From Helicobacter himalayensis (GTDB lineage Bacteria > Campylobacterota > Campylobacteria > Campylobacterales > Helicobacteraceae): a stretch of 64,000 nt of DNA. Position 1 is the stretch's first letter. Each line of letters begins with the position of its first letter. Positions 45,700 through 54,148 of the stretch are shown here, piece by piece. The stretch is from the NCBI RefSeq assembly GCF_001602095.1, contig NZ_CP014991.1:868001-932000 (forward strand), in the 5' to 3' direction. The translations under genes and the position numbers were made by a program. The notes beneath the pieces were generated by a model. The model saw only the letters and a list, made by a program, of their open reading frames with translations. It ran no database searches and had not been told where the DNA came from.

Positions 45700-45776
45700 A
45701 TTTTAGTTTCTCGCGTTGTTAAGACTTAGAATTCTGTATTTTTACGCTTGAAATTTAGAGTTTAAAAAAAATTAGA

Positions 45777-45782
45777 TATAAT
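45777..45782 (+). promoter_or_regulatory. -10 box of the small membrane protein gene
   Basis: TATAAT with TTTAGA 17 bases upstream. The transcript would start close to 45790, which supports ATG 45814 over the TTG at 45790 as the protein start. Confidence 0.55.
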
Positions 45783-45813
45783 AAAAGCTTTGAAAATATC
45801 CAAAGGCATAGCA

Positions 45814-46227
45814 ATGGAAAATCTCTCGCCACAGGCATTTTTTATATTAGTGAGTTTTTTTTCTACGATTCTTATTGTGCTCATTGTGCTACTTTATCTT
45901 TTTGGTCCTTCACCCAAAAAACGCACGCAAGTGGCGGAGGAGGAAAATAGCACGCATACGATTGATACTATTATGGCGATTTTGGACAATCAAAAAAGCA
46001 CGCCTCAACAATTGCAAAAGGCTGTTAATATATTTTTTGATGAGTATGATTCTATGGATTTGAGCGACTACAAGAAAAAAGCTTTTTTCTTCGCGCTGGT
46101 GATACATAAAAATGTCTCCACAGAATTGATTTTGCAAGTTGATGAGGATTTGAAAAAGCTTAATCCCAACATGGAGCGCGAACTAACCAAAACGCTCAAT
46201 CGCGCACTTGATGCAAGAGGGGCGTAA
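45814..46227 (+). CDS. membrane-anchored protein of unknown function
   Basis: 137 residues from ATG 45814. One membrane helix (about residues 8-30) precedes a cytoplasmic, helical and charged domain (TIDTIMAILDNQKSTPQQLQKAV, MDLSDYKKKAFFF). The Leu/Glu/Lys-rich C terminus suggests a helical bundle for protein contact. I do not recognise the family. It is transcribed alone from its own promoter. Confidence 0.65.
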   Translation: MENLSPQAFFILVSFFSTILIVLIVLLYLFGPSPKKRTQVAEEENSTHTIDTIMAILDNQKSTPQQLQKAVNIFFDEYDSMDLSDYKKKAFFFALVIHKNVSTELILQVDEDLKKLNPNMERELTKTLNRALDARGA

Positions 46228-46283
46228 TCATAAGTTTTTTTTAAGATTTAATCCCAACGGAAAGCATCTTAAGCCTTATCAAC

Positions 46284-46310
46284 AAGATATGGCACATTCT
46301 TTTATATCTT
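46284..46310 (+). terminator. possible intrinsic terminator
   Basis: AAGATAT and ATATCTT form a 7-bp stem with a 13-base loop, and the stem runs into five Ts. The stem is AT-rich and so weak. It lies 57 bases after the stop at 46227 and touches the stop of the convergent gene. Confidence 0.3.
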
Positions 46311-46613
46311 TTTGTTAATTTTATTTTCAAAATCTTTTCGTAGGCGTTCTTCTTGTTCGTGCGCGGTTTGTTTAGCGCGCTTTTTCTCTTCTAGGCGCTC
46401 TTTTTCTATCATAAGCTTGCGCTCCCTGCTCTCGCGGATTTTCTGCATATATTGTTCGCGCCTTTGTGGATCTTGGTATTGGATTGGCTTCATAAACATC
46501 ACACCTAGCACAATCATAAAAAGCACAAGCGCCATCGATGGATCGCTTCCGCCAAAATGAAACCACAGAGCACCCACAAGCGCTGCGCAAAAAAACTTCA
46601 AAAATAATTTCAT
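46302..46613 (-). CDS. small membrane protein with basic helical tail
   Basis: 103 residues. Two short hydrophobic helices (about 4-20 and 27-43) are followed by a highly charged, Lys/Arg/Glu-rich segment of about 55 residues likely to form a long helix or coiled coil (SRERKLMIEKERLEEKKRAK). No known domain seen. It lies 15 bases after the 509-residue gene on the same strand and is probably co-transcribed with it. Confidence 0.55.
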   Translation of the reverse strand: MKLFLKFFCAALVGALWFHFGGSDPSMALVLFMIVLGVMFMKPIQYQDPQRREQYMQKIRESRERKLMIEKERLEEKKRAKQTAHEQEERLRKDFENKINKKI

Positions 46614-46628
46614 TTTAAGCTCGCTCCT

Positions 46629-48158
46629 TTAGGGTTTTGGATTTAGTGTGCTGGAATAGAGATCAAGATGGCTTATGATGGGAATCTTCGCATAATCTCG
46701 CGGCAGGCTTTTTTGTGCATCTTTCAAGCCATTAAGCCAACTAAGCGATGAAGTGGCAATGTAATCAACGCCGAGATTTTCTAAGTCAAGTAATTGTTTG
46801 CTAAAGCATTTTTGCGCTAAGTTTTTATCCTGCATTGTGGCAAAATTTGCTGGTGCTGACATATTTGCGCGCTTTATCAATAAAAAAGAATTAGCAGGAT
46901 TATTACTTAGAAACGCACCTTTTTGAGTATTTAGGTTCAAAGTGGAATTTTTAAGCAAAGAATCTAAAAGCGCGATTTTAGATTCTTGTATTTTGTTTTG
47001 GTGAAATTCCACACCTTGCTTTGTAAATAGTGCAAAGTTTTTAGATTCTCTTAATTCCGCTTCCACGCTCTGCGCCCACAAATACGCGTCCTCCTCGATA
47101 AACACAAGCAGCGCATTGTGCTTTTGAGCAAGCGCAAGATTATACGCCATATCAAAAAATGCGCACTCTAAATCGTGCAGATTCTGTCTTGCGCCTTTAT
47201 AAGCGCGCAGTTTTGGTGGATTAGCAAGAAGGTTAAAATCTTTTAAAAAAAATTGCGCTCTTTTTTGCAATGCTTTAAATTGAGGTGTTTTAAGCCCACG
47301 CGCATACGCGCTAAAAAGAAGTATTTGAGAATCCACACTTGCATCTGCGGGATTTGTGTCTCGTGTATTATTTAACAAGCGAGATTCATTAAGTGATAGC
47401 TGAAAGGGTTTTTTAAAAAAGCAGCATTTTTTAGATTTAAAATACTGCACCATAAGGCTAAAAATCGCCTCGCTAATGGGCGCATTATCCGCAGTTTTGA
47501 CAAAGTTTAGCAAGCCATTTTTATGCGTGGCAATATACTCTATCAGCGCGTGGCTTTGCACCTTGTAGAGTTTGCATAAATGCCACACATAATAGAGAAA
47601 TCCATCGCCCAAATATTCACCACTTACACCATCTTCGATATTTTCTTGCGCGCTGGTAAAGTTATATTTCAAAAATGGTAAAAGTGCTTGTGTGGCGTGC
47701 TTTTCCTCAATAAAAGAAAATTTCTGAAAAAACTCTTTGTATTTAGGAAGTAATGTGTCATAACTAAGCGAAAAATCTTTCAACGCGTATTTTGTGCTCA
47801 ATGGCTCGCATATTAGCTCTGCTCCAAACTTTGCCACAACGCTAGAAAGCGCGCAATCTTTAAAAAACGCCTTGCCATTAATGCGAAAAGCTGGAATTTC
47901 TATATTGAGAGTATCGCTAGCCATTTTTAGAGAATCGCTTTCCAAACAAGCATTTTTTTGCACAAGATTCTCTTGTGTGCTTGTAAGTGCGGGCGCAAAG
48001 TTTTGCTCCAAAGCAAAGCCTGCCATATTTGTTTGAAAAAATTTCAACAAATCACTAAGGCAAAAAAACGAAGATTGCGTCATTTCTAACTTTTGATAAT
48101 ATGGCAAATAATCCCTGTCTGCTTCAAAGCGAAAGACTTCAACATAAATTTTATTCAT
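46629..48158 (-). CDS. conserved Campylobacterota protein of unknown function
   Basis: 509 residues. The start IYVEVFRFEADRDYLPYYQKLE followed by a long, mixed alpha/beta body resembles an N-terminal half known to me from Helicobacter and Campylobacter proteins annotated only as a DUF; it has a ferredoxin-like first strand pair as in iron-sulfur subunits of fumarate reductase, but lacks their cysteine cluster. Two cysteines occur together at KCCFFKK near residue 240. No signal peptide. It overlaps the preceding 160-residue gene by 8 bases, so they are translated together. Confidence 0.65.
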   Translation of the reverse strand: MNKIYVEVFRFEADRDYLPYYQKLEMTQSSFFCLSDLLKFFQTNMAGFALEQNFAPALTSTQENLVQKNACLESDSLKMASDTLNIEIPAFRINGKAFFKDCALSSVVAKFGAELICEPLSTKYALKDFSLSYDTLLPKYKEFFQKFSFIEEKHATQALLPFLKYNFTSAQENIEDGVSGEYLGDGFLYYVWHLCKLYKVQSHALIEYIATHKNGLLNFVKTADNAPISEAIFSLMVQYFKSKKCCFFKKPFQLSLNESRLLNNTRDTNPADASVDSQILLFSAYARGLKTPQFKALQKRAQFFLKDFNLLANPPKLRAYKGARQNLHDLECAFFDMAYNLALAQKHNALLVFIEEDAYLWAQSVEAELRESKNFALFTKQGVEFHQNKIQESKIALLDSLLKNSTLNLNTQKGAFLSNNPANSFLLIKRANMSAPANFATMQDKNLAQKCFSKQLLDLENLGVDYIATSSLSWLNGLKDAQKSLPRDYAKIPIISHLDLYSSTLNPKP

Positions 48159-48633
48159 CGCTATCTTTCAAAAGGTGGAAATTTGCTGGATTTGAAGCAA
48201 GTGCTAAAAAAGAATGCTCTAAGCCCTCCTCTATCTCCTCTTCGCTACTTTCTAGCTTATTGTAAAGTTTAGAATTGCCCACATTAACAAAAAGCGAGAC
48301 TTCTTGCAAAAGCTGTGGGTCTTGCAAGAGAATCTGCACAACTCCTTCATATTCAATACTCACCACACTGCCAAAATTTTGCGAACCAAAGCCCGCCTCA
48401 AAACTAATGCAATGCGTCTCAAACTCGATACTTTCAAAAGTGTAGCCCGCAAGCACAAAAAGACTAAGCTCATCAATGTCTTTTGCAATATCCTCTGGTA
48501 AGCTCGGGTCAAAATGCGTCTTTGAAATATCACACAAAATGCTAAAAGAAATACCCTCCTGCACCAAAAGCGCGAGAATCTCCTTTGCGTGCTTTACAAG
48601 AAGTTTTTGAAGCTGTGGATTTTTTAATACCAT
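48151..48633 (-). CDS. conserved acidic protein of unknown function
   Basis: 160 residues, acidic, no signal peptide or membrane helix. The start is helical (LLVKHAKEILALLVQEGIS), the middle has strands around FETHCISFEAGFG and SVVSIEYEGVVQILL, and the end holds a run of acidic residues (SSEEEIEEGLEH). It overlaps the 509-residue gene and starts 10 bases after the stop of pepF. I recognise it only as a Campylobacterota conserved hypothetical; function unknown. Confidence 0.65.
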   Translation of the reverse strand: MVLKNPQLQKLLVKHAKEILALLVQEGISFSILCDISKTHFDPSLPEDIAKDIDELSLFVLAGYTFESIEFETHCISFEAGFGSQNFGSVVSIEYEGVVQILLQDPQLLQEVSLFVNVGNSKLYNKLESSEEEIEEGLEHSFLALASNPANFHLLKDSDE

Positions 48634-48643
48634 TTACACACCT

Positions 48644-50488
48644 TTAGAGTAATTCCTCAAATTCGTTAAACAGCTTATATACCTCGTTCATACCAAGCGC
48701 CCAAAATTCAGAATCTTCGATATTAAGCCCAAACTTTTTAATCAAATCTTTTGGACTTTTGCTCCCGCCAAGAGAAAGAAACTCGATATAGGTTTTGATA
48801 AATTTTTCCCTCTCCTGCTTGCTTTGCGCCTTTTTATATAAGCCAAAAAGCGCTAGCACAAGCAATTGCCCATAAGAATACGCATAGCAGTAAAATGGCG
48901 AGTGAATAAAATGCGGGATATAACTCCACCACGAAGCGTAGTTTTTGGTAAGCTTAAGAGAATCTCCAAACATTTTTTCATTCTCTTCAAGCCAGATTCT
49001 GTCAAATTCCTGTGAGCTCAACTCGCCTTGCGTGCTATGAATCTTGCGCTCAAAGTTTGTCATCACGATTTGACGAAAAAGCGTTGAAAACACATCTTCT
49101 AGCTTGCCGGTATAAAGTGGCAGCAATTCCTCTTTACTAAGCGTTTTTTTCAGCCTATCAAAAAGAAGCATTTCAGCAAACACAGACGCGGTTTCTGCGG
49201 TGGTGAGTGGCGTATCCATATTGAGATAGCCGACTTTTTTACTAAGCTCTTGATGCACCATATGTCCGAACTCGTGTGCGATTGTGAAAGCATCACGCCT
49301 TGAATTTGTGTAATTTAAAAGCACAAATGGATGCGCACTAGGCACGCAACCATGGCTAAATGCCCCACCTCGCTTATTTGGTTTAGGGTGAGAATCCACC
49401 CAACCGGCCTTAATCGCCTCTCTTGCGATTTTGCCAAAAATCGGACTGAATTCATCAAATGCCTCCAGCACGAAATTCAATGCTTCATCATAGGGCAGAT
49501 TTCCGACGTTTTTTTGCTTTTTAAACTCTAGCGGTGCATATCTATCATAATCTTTAAGCTCTTTAATCCCAAGCAAACGCGCTTTGTGTGTGTAATATTT
49601 TTGCACCACATCAAAATTTGTATTCACCACTTCGATGAGCTTATCCACGCTTTTTTGTGGGATAGAGTTTGAGAGGTGGCGCGCGCTCTCACTCTTTGGA
49701 TACCCGCGCAGTTCTTTTTCAAGCGCGACATCTTTACGCACGACATTAAGGATATAAGTAAGCAAATGGCGCGATTTGTTTAAGCCCTTTGTAAAGCTTT
49801 TTTGCGCACTCTTGCGGGTTTTGCGCTCACTACTATGCAACAAAGAGAGTATTTCTTCCTCGCTTATTTGCTTTTTGTCAAATTTAAAGCGCATTTGCGC
49901 CAAATGCTCATCAAACAAGCGCGCAAAGCCTTCGCACGCAATGGGCGAAGTTTTTAGCAGAATTTGCTCTTCTTTGAGTGTGAGTGTATGCTTTGCGTGC
50001 GCGCCTAGTTTTTGCAAATAGAAAGTGTAATGTGGTGCATTTTTAGCAATTTCTTCACGCAAAGAATCGCTAAACCTCGCAAGCTCTAATTCAAAAAAAA
50101 GCAAGTCGTTATGCGCCTTTTGTGCACGTTCCTCAAAGTCAGCATACAGCGCGCCCTTGCTTGTATCTTGTGCAAAAATCAAAAATGCATAAGCAAGAAT
50201 GCGCCCTGTCTGCTCGCAAAGATTCTCATATTGTTTGATAATGGCTTCAAACTGCGCTGGTGGAATAGAATCTAGCTTGTCGTAAAATTTTTCATTGAAA
50301 GCTTTGCAGTCATTTTGAAGTTTGACGCACGCGCTTTGGGCACGCTTTTGAGAAGGAAAAAGGGCTTTTAGATTCCATTTATTTTGTGTTGGAATGGAAA
50401 TTTTACGCGCGGGGTTAATTGTCGCGTTAGTTTTTGTGGCTATTTCTTTTGTTCGTGCTTTTGGCGTGTTTTTAGAATCTGTGTTCAT
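48644..50488 (-). CDS. pepF: oligoendopeptidase F (M3 metallopeptidase)
   Basis: 614 residues. The zinc motif HEFGHMVHQ lies near residue 405, with the third ligand Glu in LTTAETASVFAEMLLFDR downstream. These cytoplasmic enzymes degrade peptides of roughly 7-17 residues. The length fits the family (about 600). An N-terminal Lys/Thr-rich tail of about 30 residues precedes the first conserved segment (WNLKALFPS); the true start may be later. Confidence 0.94.
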   Translation of the reverse strand: MNTDSKNTPKARTKEIATKTNATINPARKISIPTQNKWNLKALFPSQKRAQSACVKLQNDCKAFNEKFYDKLDSIPPAQFEAIIKQYENLCEQTGRILAYAFLIFAQDTSKGALYADFEERAQKAHNDLLFFELELARFSDSLREEIAKNAPHYTFYLQKLGAHAKHTLTLKEEQILLKTSPIACEGFARLFDEHLAQMRFKFDKKQISEEEILSLLHSSERKTRKSAQKSFTKGLNKSRHLLTYILNVVRKDVALEKELRGYPKSESARHLSNSIPQKSVDKLIEVVNTNFDVVQKYYTHKARLLGIKELKDYDRYAPLEFKKQKNVGNLPYDEALNFVLEAFDEFSPIFGKIAREAIKAGWVDSHPKPNKRGGAFSHGCVPSAHPFVLLNYTNSRRDAFTIAHEFGHMVHQELSKKVGYLNMDTPLTTAETASVFAEMLLFDRLKKTLSKEELLPLYTGKLEDVFSTLFRQIVMTNFERKIHSTQGELSSQEFDRIWLEENEKMFGDSLKLTKNYASWWSYIPHFIHSPFYCYAYSYGQLLVLALFGLYKKAQSKQEREKFIKTYIEFLSLGGSKSPKDLIKKFGLNIEDSEFWALGMNEVYKLFNEFEELL

Positions 50489-50546
50489 CGTTAATCCTTT
50501 TTAGGGTTTAAGCTAGGATTCTACCCCTTGCATTTTAACTTCTTGC

Positions 50547-51875
50547 TTAATCCTCTTTAAGCAATTCTAATGCCTTCAAAAAACTAATATCCTCCATTTG
50601 CATACCACTTGTCATATTTTTGAGCGTGACGCTTTTTGCTTTAAATTCACTCTCCCCAATCACCAGCACAAACTCGTGTCCAAGCGTATCTGCATAACCA
50701 AAAGGCTTTTTAAGCTTCACAATATCGGGGTAAATTTCAATCGCAATGCCAGAGCGACGGAAAGATTCTGCCAAAGCATGCACATAGCCTAGATATTCCT
50801 TATTCATACATACGAGCAACGCGCGTGCGGAGGTAGATTTCCCACCAATAAGATTAAGCTCTTTCATTGCAGCAAGCAATCTATCCACACCAATAGACGC
50901 ACCCACACCGCTCATTTTTTGCTTTGAAAAAGTTTTTGTGAGATTATCATACCGCCCACCAGAACACACACTTCCGATGCTAGGCAACGTATTTAGCACC
51001 GTTTCATACACAATGCCTGTATAATATCCAAGCCCACGCGCGATAGAGAAATTCACACGATAGCAGTCTTTATCCATTTGCAAAGGCGCGAGAATCCTAT
51101 ATAGCATTTCCAAATCTTCAATGCCCTCTCTTAGCTCCTCATTCCATTTTTTCAGATACGCAATGCTTTTGAAAAATTCTTCCCCAGCACCATTTTGCTT
51201 AATGCTTGTATATTGTAAAATTTCTTGCACCTTTTCTTTTGCAATGCCAACTTCAGAATCTAGCTCATTTATCACGCCTTCAGCCCCGATTTTATCAAGC
51301 TTATCAATAGCTCGCAGGACGGCATTTATCGTCTTAGATTCGCAGATTCCGAAATGCTTGCAAATGCCATTTAAAATCTTGCGATGATTAAGCCAAATAC
51401 TAAATTCATCAACGCCAAGATTAACAAGCGTAGCATAAATCACCTGCAAAATCTCCGCATCACAAGAAAGCGACTCGCTTCCGATAAAGTCAAAATCACA
51501 TTGCGTAAATTCCCTATAACGCCCCTTTTGCGCGCGCTCCCCTCGAAAAACATTGCCGATTGCATAACGCTTGAAAGGAAGCTCTAGCTCATTTTGGTAT
51601 TGTGAAATAAAGCGCGCTAGTGGCACGGTCAAATCAAAACGCAACGCAATATCACGCCCACCGCGATCATTAAAGCGATATAGCTCTTTTTGTATCTCCT
51701 CGCTTCCCTGTTTTACCAAAATATCCGCATATTCGATATGTGGCGTCTCAATTGGCACAAAACCAAATTTTAAAAACACCTCGCTCACTCGATTAAGCAA
51801 GGTATTTTTCGCCATAGCCTCCTGTGGTAACCTATCTTTAAAACCACTTAGCGTGCGCGGGGTAACTAACATCAC
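50547..51875 (-). CDS. hisS: histidyl-tRNA synthetase
   Basis: 442 residues. It charges tRNA-His, whose gene lies in this window at 39.9 kb. Class II motif 2 ([20 protein letters not shown]) and the histidine-binding signatures [12 protein letters not shown] and GGRYDNL are present, with a C-terminal anticodon-binding domain ([16 protein letters not shown]). Start is one of two adjacent ATGs. Confidence 0.97.
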   Translation of the reverse strand: MMLVTPRTLSGFKDRLPQEAMAKNTLLNRVSEVFLKFGFVPIETPHIEYADILVKQGSEEIQKELYRFNDRGGRDIALRFDLTVPLARFISQYQNELELPFKRYAIGNVFRGERAQKGRYREFTQCDFDFIGSESLSCDAEILQVIYATLVNLGVDEFSIWLNHRKILNGICKHFGICESKTINAVLRAIDKLDKIGAEGVINELDSEVGIAKEKVQEILQYTSIKQNGAGEEFFKSIAYLKKWNEELREGIEDLEMLYRILAPLQMDKDCYRVNFSIARGLGYYTGIVYETVLNTLPSIGSVCSGGRYDNLTKTFSKQKMSGVGASIGVDRLLAAMKELNLIGGKSTSARALLVCMNKEYLGYVHALAESFRRSGIAIEIYPDIVKLKKPFGYADTLGHEFVLVIGESEFKAKSVTLKNMTSGMQMEDISFLKALELLKED

Positions 51876-51908
51876 ATTCTCCTAACTTTTGGCAAAATCA
51901 AAGCGCCC

Positions 51909-51914
51909 ATTATA
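51909..51914 (-). promoter_or_regulatory. -10 box of hisS
   Basis: TATAAT on the minus strand, 33 bases before the hisS start, preceded by TTG. Confidence 0.5.
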
Positions 51915-51953
51915 CAAAAAATCTTTTAATACGCCTTTTTTGGAAGTTTTTAA

Positions 51954-52421
51954 TTAGCCTTTTTTGATAGATTCTCTTATGCGCTCAAAAATCGCGCTTA
52001 GCTCAGAATCTTTACAATGATTGATAAAATCACCTTGTGCGCGTTCTTTGAAAGTAGCTTGTAAGGGCTTTTTTGATGCAAAATCTTGCCTAAAAGAAGT
52101 CGGGGGATTTTTGTATTTGCGCGAAACAAAGGCTTTGGCGTCTTTAAGCTTGCTAAGTGTGGGAAATTTATCCGGATAGCTTTGCAAGGTATTTATTATT
52201 CCTTTGGAGGTATAATTAAACTCTTGACAAAAAGCTGGGTGCTTGGCGACAAAAAATAAAATCTCATCTTTGTAGTAAATAAAATCTAGTACATTTTTTA
52301 AATGTGGCGTGAGATAAGCGGCTTTAAAAAGCATTATTTCATCATAAATAGCAAGCGCAGAAAACTCCGATTTGCGCTTTAGTATGGAGATAATATGACT
52401 CGATTTTTTTATGTTTTTCAT
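51954..52421 (-). CDS. small protein of unknown function (weak DciA/DUF721 resemblance)
   Basis: 155 residues, basic. LKNVLDFIYYKDEILFFVAKHPAFCQEFNY has the strand-turn-strand pattern of DUF721/DciA, a replicative-helicase loader, but I would not rely on this by eye. The remaining tail is Lys/Arg/Ser-rich. The ATG at 52421 has no clear ribosome binding site and overlaps the start of the lipoprotein gene on the other strand by 27 bases; a later start is possible. Confidence 0.55.
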   Translation of the reverse strand: MKNIKKSSHIISILKRKSEFSALAIYDEIMLFKAAYLTPHLKNVLDFIYYKDEILFFVAKHPAFCQEFNYTSKGIINTLQSYPDKFPTLSKLKDAKAFVSRKYKNPPTSFRQDFASKKPLQATFKERAQGDFINHCKDSELSAIFERIRESIKKG

Positions 52422-52586
52422 AGCGTAATGATAGCATATTTACTTGCCCTTGTGGTGTGCGTGAGCGCGTGCGGATATAAAAACAGGCCCTATTATAGTG
52501 AGGAATCAAATGATGCGCCTGTAAATTCCTCGCAGATTCAGAGTATTCAACCAGAGGTGGTGCAAGAAAATGAGGATACATTTTAG
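52395..52586 (+). CDS. small lipoprotein (LptM/YifL-like)
   Basis: 63 residues. The lipobox is CVSACGYK, with the lipidated Cys at about 26 followed by GYKNRPYY. This short pattern of CGxK plus a proline-tyrosine pair resembles LptM (YifL), which helps mature the LptD barrel; the match is only in style. ATG 52395 has GGAGA in front and is preferred over ATG 52428. It lies 27 bases before nadB. Confidence 0.7.
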   Translation: MTRFFYVFHSVMIAYLLALVVCVSACGYKNRPYYSEESNDAPVNSSQIQSIQPEVVQENEDTF

Positions 52587-52613
52587 GGATATTAATTTTT
52601 AAGGATTTAAGTT

Positions 52614-54059
52614 ATGGTATTACATTATGATGTGATAATTATCGGTGCAGGCGTGGCAGGGTTGTATTGCGCGAAGCATTTGCCTAAGAATCTAAAGGTG
52701 TTGATTTTATGCAAAAGCGAGCCGTGGGAATGCAATACTTTCTACGCACAAGGTGGCATTAGCATAGCGCGGGATACTAGCGATATCGCTTCACATATGA
52801 GAGATACGATTTTAGCCGGAAGCGAGCTTAATGATACTCAAAGCGTGCAGAAGCTAAGCGAAGAGAGTTTAGATATCTTACAAGAGCTTGTAGATTCTGG
52901 ATTGACACTTGATAGAGAGGCAAATGGTGCGCTTGCCTACACGCAGGAGGGCGGACATAGTCTGCCTAGGATTGTACATGCTGGTGGCGATGGCACAGGC
53001 AGGGTATTGCATACATTTTTGATACATTCCTTGCAGCACACACTTTGGAAAAGCGCGTGTGTGGTGGATTTACTCCTAGAAGATGATGTGTGCTATGGTG
53101 TAAATGTCGAAACAAAAAAAGGTATGGTGCAAATTTATAGCAATCATATCGTTATCGCAAGTGGTGGCGTTGGCGGGCTTTTCAAATATCATACAAATGC
53201 TTACACGATAAGTAGCGACCTACAAGGCATTATTTTAGAGCATAACTTAGAGCTAGCAAATATGGAAATGTTGCAATTTCACCCAACCGTCTATGTCGAA
53301 GCAAAAAGCGCGCGCAAACTCCTTATTAGTGAGGCTGTGAGGGGTGAAGGCGGGAAAGTAATAGATTCTCAAGGCAAACGCTTTTTATTTGAATACGACA
53401 AAAGAGGCGAGCTTGCTCCACGTGATATTGTGGCGCGTGCGATTGTGGATTATTGCGCAAAAAACAAGCAAAAAGCATTTTTAGATTTAAGTGCTTTTAA
53501 AGGTGAGGACTTTAAGAAAAGATTCCCAAATATTTATAGGGAGCTAAACGCGTGCAGGCTTGATATACCGCGCGAGCTTGTGCCTATTTCGCCGGCGTTT
53601 CACTACTGCATGGGCGGGATTTTGACAGATATGAGCGCACGCGTAAAGGGAGTGAAAAATCTCTATGCGATTGGTGAATGTGCCTATAATGGTGTGCATG
53701 GGGCTAATCGCCTCGCATCAAATTCTTTGCTAGAAGGACTTGTATTTGGCAAAAGCGCCGCACTTGAAATCCTTAACTCCACACGCGCCAACCCAACACG
53801 CCATTTTCCGCTTTTAGACCAAGCGCTGGAAAAAGAAGGCGATATGCGACTAAGGGATTTGCTACGCGAGATTATGTGGCAGAAAGTTGGCATTATACGA
53901 AGTAAAGATAGCCTAAATAGTGCGCTTGGCGGGATTGAAGTTATGCTAGAATCAAACATTGGACGTATGCTAAAACTTCGCCTGCTTGTAGCACGCAACA
54001 TCGTGCAATCCGCCCTAAAGCGCCAAAAAAGCAAAGGAGCACATTATCGAGTGGATTAA
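52614..54059 (+). CDS. nadB: L-aspartate oxidase
   Basis: 481 residues. It oxidises aspartate to iminoaspartate, the first step of NAD synthesis, using FAD. The dinucleotide fold is IIGAGVAGLYCAKHLP; FYAQGGISIARD is the flavin loop, and LISEAVRGEGG with APRDIVARAI and HGANRLASNSLLEG complete the signature. Shorter than E. coli NadB (540), as in other Campylobacterota. nadA and nadC are not in the window. Confidence 0.95.
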   Translation: MVLHYDVIIIGAGVAGLYCAKHLPKNLKVLILCKSEPWECNTFYAQGGISIARDTSDIASHMRDTILAGSELNDTQSVQKLSEESLDILQELVDSGLTLDREANGALAYTQEGGHSLPRIVHAGGDGTGRVLHTFLIHSLQHTLWKSACVVDLLLEDDVCYGVNVETKKGMVQIYSNHIVIASGGVGGLFKYHTNAYTISSDLQGIILEHNLELANMEMLQFHPTVYVEAKSARKLLISEAVRGEGGKVIDSQGKRFLFEYDKRGELAPRDIVARAIVDYCAKNKQKAFLDLSAFKGEDFKKRFPNIYRELNACRLDIPRELVPISPAFHYCMGGILTDMSARVKGVKNLYAIGECAYNGVHGANRLASNSLLEGLVFGKSAALEILNSTRANPTRHFPLLDQALEKEGDMRLRDLLREIMWQKVGIIRSKDSLNSALGGIEVMLESNIGRMLKLRLLVARNIVQSALKRQKSKGAHYRVD

Positions 54060-54105
54060 AATCTTAACCATTGCGCGTAACTACAATTTCTTTTAAACTT
54101 GGAGC

Positions 54106-54133
54106 GGATTTTGCTTAAGCAAACATAAAATCC
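54106..54133 (+). promoter_or_regulatory. inverted repeat upstream of the TPR gene
   Basis: GGATTTT and AAAATCC (7 bp) enclose TTGCTTAAGCAA, itself a 12-base palindrome sharing two Ts with the outer arm. It lies 15 bases before the start at 54149. It could be an operator or a leader hairpin; there is no T-run for a terminator. Confidence 0.35.
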
Positions 54134-54148
54134 ACAAGGCATAATTTT

